Virus record (IMG/VR): IMGVR_UViG_3300030419_003381
Span: 6,050 to 37,797 of that record
Length of the DNA stretch: 31,748 bases
Strand: one strand, 5' to 3'
Source of the DNA: a virus
Notes under the pieces: generated by a model
Seen by the model: only the letters and a program-made list of their open reading frames with translations
Told to the model about the DNA's origin: nothing
Database searches by the model: none
Shown here: positions 6,047-11,441 of the stretch, one piece after another
Layout of the letters: each line of letters opens with the position of its first letter
Numbering within the stretch: position 1 is the stretch's first letter
Made by a program: the position numbers and the translations under genes

Positions 6047-6705
6047 TGATAAATACAAGATCATCAGAGTTAGTAAATAACTTAGAAGACTTTACCTTTC
6101 ATATCTTGGGCTGTGGGGCTATTGGTAGTTCCGCAGCTCTTCAAATAGCAAGAATGGGTGCAACTCAATTTTGCTTATATGATATGGATAAAGTAGAAGA
6201 AGTAAATATAGGTGTATCACAATATACCTATGATGATATAGACAAACCTAAAGTAGAAGCATTATCAAATCATTTGAGAAAACTTGGAGTATTTAAAATT
6301 AATGAAGTTAATGGTAGATTTTCTCAGTTTAAACCTCAAGGTAAAAATGATATTGTTATATTAGGATTTGATTCAATGTCATCAAGATTAGAAGCAGTAG
6401 AGGCATTATTCAGCATCCCAGGAATAAAACCATTATATATAATTGATGGTAGAATGGGAGCTGAACATTATCAGCAATATGTATTTGATAATCCTACTGT
6501 ATCTAAATACAAGAAGACCTGGTATTCAGATGAGATTGGTAGCCCAGAGCCTTGCAATGCAAAAGCTACAAGCTATTGTTCTAATCTATCGGGTAGTATG
6601 ATAGCAAATACAGTAAGGAAATTAGTAACTGAACAACCTTTCAACAGGTCATTTTCATTTAACTTTCCTAATATGTTATTGGATAAGTCAGTTATGGTTT
6701 CGTAA
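6046..6705 (+). CDS. ThiF/E1-like adenylating enzyme (219 aa)
   Basis: A Rossmann-type ThiF/MoeB/E1 fold protein. From ATG 6046 the nucleotide loop GCGAIG is at residues 22-27, the strand-end acidic residues D46-x-D48 follow, then N54...Q59 and K69, and the strand GFDSMSSR has D109 and R114. Cys170 and Cys178 near the C-terminus are candidate transfer or structural cysteines. E1-like enzymes adenylate the C-terminal glycine of a ubiquitin-like protein. The Arg that often precedes Gln in N-x-x-RQ is Ser58 here. I prefer ATG 6046 to an upstream in-frame ATG at 6019, because 6046 has GGAG at 6035-6038 and overlaps the JAB stop. It is the last gene before the terminator at 6749. At 219 residues it is a minimal E1. 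Confidence 0.87.
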   Translation: MINTRSSELVNNLEDFTFHILGCGAIGSSAALQIARMGATQFCLYDMDKVEEVNIGVSQYTYDDIDKPKVEALSNHLRKLGVFKINEVNGRFSQFKPQGKNDIVILGFDSMSSRLEAVEALFSIPGIKPLYIIDGRMGAEHYQQYVFDNPTVSKYKKTWYSDEIGSPEPCNAKATSYCSNLSGSMIANTVRKLVTEQPFNRSFSFNFPNMLLDKSVMVS

Positions 6706-6748
6706 ATTATAACACATTTCGTAACACAAATCCTTATTTGTATTTATT

Positions 6749-6776
6749 AGGGGGTAGTCAAATCTGCCCCCTTTTT
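6749..6776 (+). terminator. Rho-independent terminator after the conjugation genes
   Basis: AGGGGGTAG (6749-6757) pairs with CTGCCCCCT (6764-6772) over 9 bp with one T-G wobble and a six-base loop, followed by a run of five T. It lies 44 nt after the E1-like stop and 24 nt before the ERF gene, so it separates the conjugation block from the recombination and replication block. Confidence 0.85.
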
Positions 6777-6799
6777 AACCCCTAAATAGGAGACTAAAC

Positions 6800-7285
6800 A
6801 TGTCTGAAGAAGGAACCACTACTGTGGAAGATTACTTGCCTCAAGATGATGATATTTATGAGTTCATTGAACAAACAATGTCAGATACTATAGGCAAGAT
6901 AGCTGGAGCCTTAGCTAAAGCTCAATCAGAAATGACTATGATTGAAGCTAAAAGTACTAATCCATTCTTTAATAGTAAATATGCAAGCTTATCTGCTGTA
7001 TTAGAAGTAGCAATGCCTGCATTAAACAATAATGGAATTGCATTAGTTCAAGGTAATAGATGGGATTCAAATGACAATGGATTCTATGTAACAAGCATGT
7101 TAATGCATTCATCAGGTGAGTGGATTAAAAGCGAAATAAGAATGCCTATAGCAAAGAAAGATGCTCATGGTGTTGGTGCTGCTACTACATATGGACGTAG
7201 ATATTTATTATCATCTATGGTCGGTGTAGCTCAAGCAGACGATGATGGTAACAGTGCTACTCTTAAAGCACCAAGAAAACAATAA
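6800..7285 (+). CDS. ERF-family single-strand annealing recombinase
   Basis: A 161-residue protein with the ERF superfamily signature: TNPFFNSKYASLSAVLEVAMPAL (about 53-75), the GI-L-QG turn, HSSGEWIKSE (103-112), then a conserved Gly/Ala-Thr-Tyr-x-Arg-Arg-Tyr stretch (GAATTYGRRYLL, 126-137) and DDDGN (147-151). ERF proteins anneal complementary DNA strands in phage recombination and replication. Length fits the short phage versions. It follows the terminator and has an AGGAGAC ribosome site. The SSB-like gene begins 11 nt downstream, a usual functional pairing. Confidence 0.9.
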   Translation: MSEEGTTTVEDYLPQDDDIYEFIEQTMSDTIGKIAGALAKAQSEMTMIEAKSTNPFFNSKYASLSAVLEVAMPALNNNGIALVQGNRWDSNDNGFYVTSMLMHSSGEWIKSEIRMPIAKKDAHGVGAATTYGRRYLLSSMVGVAQADDDGNSATLKAPRKQ

Positions 7286-7296
7286 AGGAGAGATAA

Positions 7297-7821
7297 ATGG
7301 CAAGAACATTTACACTACCAAAAAAAGGTACAGGCCAATGGACAGAAGGTTGGCATACAGTAACAATAAGTAAAGCAGAATATGGGACATTAGATAATGG
7401 ATCTAAATATATAGATGTATGGTTTAATTCTTATCCTGACAATTTTAATATGCGTATATATGAAAAAATAGGTAAGGATGGAGAAGAATTTGCAATTGGC
7501 AATTTATTTAGATTTTCTAATGCAGGTATTACTGATGCTTTAGAAAGTGCTACTGGTGAAACAGTAATTAAAATGAATGATGAACCTGAGGAACTTAATG
7601 GGAAAACAGTAAATGTATATTTCTATAAAGATGGAAAATATACTAGAATACTTGGACAAGTTGCTCCAGTGCCATTTAAAAATCTGGTAGAAGAGTTTAA
7701 TGAAAAAGATGTTACATACTTTAAGACTAAAGCTGAAACATTTTTCACTAAATGGATTGAACCAAAACTAAAAGATGAAACTCATGAGGAAGAATCAATA
7801 GCTAGCGATATCCCTCTTTAA
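7297..7821 (+). CDS. Single-stranded DNA-binding protein-like (174 aa)
   Basis: The body is rich in short beta strands (WHTVTISKAEYG, YIDVWFNSY, NMRIYEKI, KTVNVYFYKDGKYTRILGQV), consistent with an OB fold. The C-terminus is acidic and ends HEEESIASDIPL, like the acidic DDIPF-type tip through which SSB proteins recruit partners. A DUF669-like phage protein is an alternative name for the same kind of molecule. AAAGGAGAG precedes the ATG. Its place between the ERF annealing protein and the primase-helicase supports an SSB role. I cannot confirm DNA contacts from sequence. Confidence 0.65.
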   Translation: MARTFTLPKKGTGQWTEGWHTVTISKAEYGTLDNGSKYIDVWFNSYPDNFNMRIYEKIGKDGEEFAIGNLFRFSNAGITDALESATGETVIKMNDEPEELNGKTVNVYFYKDGKYTRILGQVAPVPFKNLVEEFNEKDVTYFKTKAETFFTKWIEPKLKDETHEEESIASDIPL

Positions 7822-7836
7822 TCTTTAACAATATAT

Positions 7837-7886
7837 AAAAGCCCACTGAATGGATCGTTTCGGGGACCCAAAGTAAGTGGGTTTTT
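7837..7886 (+). terminator. Hairpin with T-tract before the primase-helicase gene
   Basis: AAAAGCCCACT (7837-7847) pairs with AGTGGGTTTTT (7876-7886) over 11 bp with one G-T wobble. The 28-nt loop can form a small inner stem. The T-run is part of the 3' strand. It ends 19 nt before the start at 7906. It could be a terminator or attenuator, or a leader structure controlling the primase-helicase. Confidence 0.6.
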
Positions 7887-7905
7887 ATATTTAACAGGAG
7901 ACATA

Positions 7906-9690
7906 ATGATAAAAGAATTTGCATTTGGATTAGCACAAAGACATTATTTCCAAGATGCTGGAGATGTATGCAATTGGATGAATATAGATAAAGATACATT
8001 TATGTCCTTATATGATTTTGATGAAAATATTACAAATTACTTTAGTAAGAACAATACTTTATCAGGCTTTGATGGACTTGTATATATACCAGATGAATTT
8101 ATATTAGATGTAGATGGTATTGGAGAAAATGAATTAGAAGATGCCAGGCAAAAGGCATTAGGATTAAGCATCTTATTAGATGATTTACAAATACCATTTA
8201 GGTTATATTTTAGTGGCAATAAGGGGTTTCATTTTGGAATACCAGGAACAGCATTTAGATGGAAGCCAGATAAGAATTTACATTTAAATGTGAAAGATGC
8301 ATTAACTAATGCTGGTATATTTGATTATGCTGATCCGTCAGTGACTGATAAAATAAGGTTAATACGGGTCAATAATACGAAGAATTTAAAGGCTGGGCTT
8401 TGGAAATGTATTGTTCCTATGTCTATACTCCATTCAGAAAATATCAACGAGGATATAAAGAAAATAGCATATAAACCTGGAGATATTCCTGATTTTGAAC
8501 TTGAATGTGATCCAGTATTTGATGTACTAGAAAGGAATAAAGAAGATGAAGTTAAAACACCTGAGTTTATTAATCAGGGTAGGAATCCTGATCCAGTTAA
8601 TTATCCTTGTATATCTAGTATGCTTTGTAGTAATGCAAAGGGAGAGCGTCATGCTACTGCTTTACGTATTTCTGCTTGGTTTAGATGGTTATATCCTGAA
8701 TCAGTTGTTAATATCATTATGGAGCAATGGAGAGAACAAGTAGATGATCCTAAAAGTCCTTTTACAAAAAAGGAAATGGCAAGCATAATAAAGAGTTCAT
8801 ATGAATCTCATGGTGGACAAGGAAATAGATATGGATGTAGTGATATTATAATGGACAAACATTGCAGCCAAACTTGTAAACTATTTAAGTCAAAGAAAAG
8901 TCAATCTGTTATGGATGCACAAAGCATGGAAGAAAGTTTAATTAATTTCTTACGTAGTGATGTTAATCCTATAAACTTAGGAGATATATTCCCAGGTGAA
9001 GACTTTCCAATTTATCCAGGTGAAGTTGTTGTAATACAAGCTCCTCCTAAATCTATGAAGACTATGTTCTTGCAGAATGTAATGAATGGATTAAAGAGGC
9101 CGACTTACTTTATAGAAATGGAAATGTCACCTAGGCAGATATGGTCTAGATTTGTACAAATAGAAATGGGCTGGTCAGAAGAAGAGTTGAGATCACATTA
9201 TCAGCAAATGCAAAATGGTATGGATAAAAGATTTAAATGGTTGACAGTAGACTATTCATGCCCTTATGCTAATGAGTTAGAAAAGCGTATTGCTATGCTT
9301 CCAGTTAAACCAGAGATAGTTGTAGTTGATCATATGGGATTGTTTAAATCTAAACAAAGAGATCCTAATATGAAGACAGAAGAAGCATCTCAAGCTATGA
9401 TGGAATTAGCAGTAAGGCATAATATAATTGTATTCGCTGTAAGTGAAATAACTAAATCGGCATTCCATGAAGGTAATATGGACATTGCTTCAGCTAAAGG
9501 TTCATTTAGGACTGCATATAATACTAATAAATTGTTATCTGTTATACCTTCTAAAAGCATTACAACAGGTTTAATAGAGCAATTAAGAGTGAGATGTGAA
9601 GCTAATCGTGAACGTGAGCATTTAGATGTAAAGTTAACAGTTAATAATAGTAATATAAGAAAGGAAGTATATGAAAAAGCAGAAGTTTGA
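7906..9690 (+). CDS. Primase-helicase fusion (AEP-type primase plus DnaB/RecA-like ATPase)
   Basis: The N-terminal half resembles archaeo-eukaryotic (PrimPol-type) primases: FILDVDG with D68 and D70, SGNKGFHFGIPG (103-114, His109) and IRLIRVNNTKN (150-160, R151/R154). A middle part holds cysteines C235, C241, C311, C320 and C324, possibly a zinc or iron-sulphur site. The C-terminal half is a RecA-fold ATPase with a P-loop-position motif APPKSMKT (379-386), the Walker B strand IVVVDH (471-476) and a later SEITKSAFHEG region. Together they would prime and unwind phage DNA. The P-loop lacks both usual glycines, retaining only Lys-Thr. It follows the SSB-like gene, and the next gene overlaps its end by 20 nt. 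Confidence 0.8.
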   Translation: MIKEFAFGLAQRHYFQDAGDVCNWMNIDKDTFMSLYDFDENITNYFSKNNTLSGFDGLVYIPDEFILDVDGIGENELEDARQKALGLSILLDDLQIPFRLYFSGNKGFHFGIPGTAFRWKPDKNLHLNVKDALTNAGIFDYADPSVTDKIRLIRVNNTKNLKAGLWKCIVPMSILHSENINEDIKKIAYKPGDIPDFELECDPVFDVLERNKEDEVKTPEFINQGRNPDPVNYPCISSMLCSNAKGERHATALRISAWFRWLYPESVVNIIMEQWREQVDDPKSPFTKKEMASIIKSSYESHGGQGNRYGCSDIIMDKHCSQTCKLFKSKKSQSVMDAQSMEESLINFLRSDVNPINLGDIFPGEDFPIYPGEVVVIQAPPKSMKTMFLQNVMNGLKRPTYFIEMEMSPRQIWSRFVQIEMGWSEEELRSHYQQMQNGMDKRFKWLTVDYSCPYANELEKRIAMLPVKPEIVVVDHMGLFKSKQRDPNMKTEEASQAMMELAVRHNIIVFAVSEITKSAFHEGNMDIASAKGSFRTAYNTNKLLSVIPSKSITTGLIEQLRVRCEANREREHLDVKLTVNNSNIRKEVYEKAEV

Positions 9691-10102
9691 TGAACTATTT
9701 ATTGATATCATTAAAGAGATTAAAAGCACAAGAGATGAGGGGCAAAAAGAATATGCTCATACAGAAGATAATGTCTTTGCAAATTTTGAAAGAGTAGCTA
9801 AAAGCTTAAACACATCAAAAGAAAAAGTATTAATGGTATATTTATTAAAACATATTGATGGTATAAACTCTTGGATAAATGGACATAAATCTCAAAGAGA
9901 AGATGTTACAGGGAGGATAAAAGACGCAATTGTCTATCTTTGTCTTCTCTGGGGTATGACTTCAGAGGATCATATTACAAGTAAAGATATAAATCAGATG
10001 TTAATCCCTGATAAATATAAGATTAAAAATGGGAGCTTGTTTAATCCAGAAACTGGAGAAGTAAAATATGCATCACAAACAGTAGGAGATGAAGTTATAT
10101 GA
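9671..10102 (+). CDS. Nucleotide-metabolism-like protein (DUF1599-type), 143 aa
   Basis: An all-helical protein with recurring conserved-looking residues: EGQKEYA (24-29 region), NVFANF (34-39), LLKHIDGI (58-65), SQREDVTGRIKDAIVYLCLLWG (74-95). This pattern resembles the DUF1599 / nucleotide-modification-associated domain 1 family of phage proteins, which is related in style to MazG-like NTP pyrophosphatases where acidic residues bind magnesium. The reaction is not established. The C-terminal 45 residues are an unfamiliar tail. It starts inside the primase-helicase end and hands over by ATGA to the next gene, so it belongs to the replication operon. Confidence 0.5.
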   Translation: MKKQKFDELFIDIIKEIKSTRDEGQKEYAHTEDNVFANFERVAKSLNTSKEKVLMVYLLKHIDGINSWINGHKSQREDVTGRIKDAIVYLCLLWGMTSEDHITSKDINQMLIPDKYKIKNGSLFNPETGEVKYASQTVGDEVI

Positions 10103-10332
10103 GTGTAAATGATAGAATAACAGAGCATAGGGATGCAATGGATAGTATCTTTGTTAGATTGAAAAGTCTTGAAGATAAATCTCATCCTCCTGTAGATTGG
10201 AAAGATCAAATAGAAGACTTTAAAGAAGAAGTTCAAAAAAGAATACTTGACTTTGACTTTAGATTAAATGAAATGGAGTTACAAATTGAAGAACTCAAAC
10301 AACGTAAAAAACCCAGAAAGAAAAAGAGTTAA
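10099..10332 (+). CDS. Coiled-coil small protein (77 aa)
   Basis: Not recognised. Residues about 30-70 form a strongly heptad-like charged helix (QIEDFKEEVQKRILDFDFRLNEMELQIEELKQ) followed by a Lys/Arg-rich tail (RKKPRKKKS), so a coiled-coil oligomer with a nucleic-acid-binding tail is plausible. The start overlaps the previous stop as ATGA and the 3' end overlaps the next frame by 65 nt. Confidence 0.6.
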   Translation: MSVNDRITEHRDAMDSIFVRLKSLEDKSHPPVDWKDQIEDFKEEVQKRILDFDFRLNEMELQIEELKQRKKPRKKKS

Positions 10333-10513
10333 TTTCAAATGTGAAGATTGTGGTGGTGTATGGAAGAAGCCAGTGCCTTATTTTATACGCCACCAACACA
10401 AAGCAATTGAAGCATTAGTAGATCCATATGAATATGAGATTTGTAAAAAATGTGCGATTAGAGAGTTTGGATCAAAGAATAAGAAAAGAAAGGAGTTTTT
10501 TAATGAAGTCTAA
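10268..10513 (+). CDS. Zinc-ribbon-like protein (81 aa), start uncertain
   Basis: CEDCG (residues 25-29) and CKKC (59-62) give a four-cysteine zinc ribbon with an intervening helix, and the C-terminus is very basic. The only ATG lies 65 nt inside the preceding gene and lacks a ribosome site, and no better in-frame start precedes the first Cys pair. Translation by coupling with the upstream gene is likely. Function unknown; perhaps DNA or RNA binding. Confidence 0.5.
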   Translation: MKWSYKLKNSNNVKNPERKRVNFKCEDCGGVWKKPVPYFIRHQHKAIEALVDPYEYEICKKCAIREFGSKNKKRKEFFNEV

Positions 10514-10829
10514 GTTAGAAATAGAGTGTGCTTTGGTAGAAGAAATACAGCATCGTGATGATCCTCATCATCCTATGGATGAAATGGAATGGGCACACAA
10601 TCAAGGGTGGATAGAAGCATTAGAATGGGTGTTAAAACGAGAACAAATGAGGGGAGACTCTAAAGATATTAATCATATATTAGAAGGAGCAAATGATGAA
10701 ACAATTACAAAGGCACTTAAAAGGCTTTCCGAAGACTGTGGTTTTGGACGAGGAGATAATGTTATCGATAGCAAGACTGATAGCATATACAATAACAGGA
10801 TCGAACAGTATAAACAGTGCGCCCCCTGA
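10503..10829 (+). CDS. Hypothetical protein (108 aa)
   Basis: I start at ATG 10503 rather than an upstream in-frame ATG at 10428, because AAAGGAG lies about 8 nt before 10503. The N-terminal half (LEIECALVEEI...HPMDEMEWAHNQGWIEALEWVLK) has the amphipathic helical look of small phage proteins, while the C-terminal about 45 residues overlap the next gene in another frame and look less constrained. No family is recognised. Confidence 0.5.
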   Translation: MKSKLEIECALVEEIQHRDDPHHPMDEMEWAHNQGWIEALEWVLKREQMRGDSKDINHILEGANDETITKALKRLSEDCGFGRGDNVIDSKTDSIYNNRIEQYKQCAP

Positions 10830-10929
10830 GATGTCTAAGCCGTCTATAGAGCTAGATGCCAGGTTGGTAGATCAATGGTTAATAAAGGGAGAAGAATATG
10901 TCTGCAAAAAGTGCAAAAGCAAAAGGTAG
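10693..10929 (+). CDS. Overlapping small protein (78 aa) with C-terminal Cys pair
   Basis: This frame overlaps the previous gene by 137 nt but starts with a very good ribosome site (AGAAGGAGC, then ATGATG). It has a moderately hydrophobic segment near residues 23-36, a Ser/Pro-rich linker (SAPPEMSKPSIEL) and ends with CKKCKSKR. The linker is faintly reminiscent of an outer-membrane spanin, but there is no lipobox cysteine. It overlaps the nuclease gene by 32 nt. Confidence 0.4.
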   Translation: MMKQLQRHLKGFPKTVVLDEEIMLSIARLIAYTITGSNSINSAPPEMSKPSIELDARLVDQWLIKGEEYVCKKCKSKR

Positions 10930-11233
10930 AAGATTACAGAACTTATTAAGAGATACTCTAAGAAAAGCATTCCCTTCATTGGAAGAGGATGATATTAAAT
11001 CACAAACGATGGGCATGCCTGGAGAAGATATAGTCCTTTCTCCAGCTGCTCGTAAAACTATTAAGTACAGTTTCGAATGTAAAAATAAAGAGAGATTAGA
11101 CCTTTGGAAATCTTTAGAACAAGCCGATGAAAATAGTGAAGATAGAGATCCTGTTTTGGTAATGAAAAGAAATCGCAGTAAGGTCTATGCTGTGATAGAA
11201 TTAGATAGGTTTATTGATTTAATAAAGGAATAA
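10898..11233 (+). CDS. PD-(D/E)XK-type nuclease, resolvase-like (111 aa)
   Basis: Residues GRRLQNLLRDTL (10-21) form the first helix, followed by MGMPGEDIVLS with Asp44, and a strand ending FECKN with Glu60 and Lys62. The D-(x15)-ExK arrangement plus the GEDI turn is the active-site layout of PD-(D/E)XK nucleases such as phage Holliday-junction-resolvase-like and VRR-NUC-like enzymes. The later VLVMKRNRSKVYAVIEL is the usual closing strand pair. A GGGAGAAG site precedes the ATG. Its place at the end of the ERF/SSB/primase block fits recombination-intermediate processing. Confidence 0.7.
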   Translation: MSAKSAKAKGRRLQNLLRDTLRKAFPSLEEDDIKSQTMGMPGEDIVLSPAARKTIKYSFECKNKERLDLWKSLEQADENSEDRDPVLVMKRNRSKVYAVIELDRFIDLIKE

Positions 11234-11234
11234 A

Positions 11235-11396
11235 ATGAATAGAAAAGAAAGATGGATATATAGAATGCAACAAGATCTCTTGGATATAGCTTCACAATCA
11301 GTGAAATATATAAATGTAATAGATGATACAAACTATTATGATCTTATGTCAAGCTTAGAAAGAAGAATAAAGAACTTAAAATCTCCAAGAAGATAA
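11235..11396 (+). CDS. Hypothetical small protein (53 aa), last + strand gene
   Basis: A short frame starting MNRKERWIYRMQQ and ending LKSPRR, basic and helical (two predicted amphipathic helices). AAAGGAA lies about 6 nt before the ATG, right at the end of the nuclease gene. Its stop is 16 nt before the convergent terminator. No family is recognised. Confidence 0.5.
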   Translation: MNRKERWIYRMQQDLLDIASQSVKYINVIDDTNYYDLMSSLERRIKNLKSPRR

Positions 11397-11411
11397 GTTA
11401 ACAAACCAATA

Positions 11412-11441
11412 GATTATAGGGAGTTAATTCTCCCTATAGTC
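11412..11441. terminator. Bidirectional terminator at the convergence point
   Basis: GATTATAGGGAG (11412-11423) pairs with CTCCCTATAGTC (11430-11441) over 12 bp with one T-G wobble and a six-base loop TTAATT. It lies between the last + strand gene and the last - strand gene and includes the - strand stop codon. Neither side has a long T-run, so efficiency is uncertain, but position and symmetry fit a two-way terminator. Confidence 0.7.

Noticed and set aside
6698-6724. Direct repeat TTTCGTAA (6698-6705 and 6717-6724) near the E1-like stop
   Set aside because: Only eight bases repeated twice in AT-rich DNA and partly inside the coding end, so not convincing as an operator.
10693-10929. Outer-membrane spanin reading of the 78-residue protein
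   Set aside because: The proline-rich linker is suggestive, but there is no signal peptide with a lipobox Cys and no neighbouring inner-membrane spanin or endolysin.
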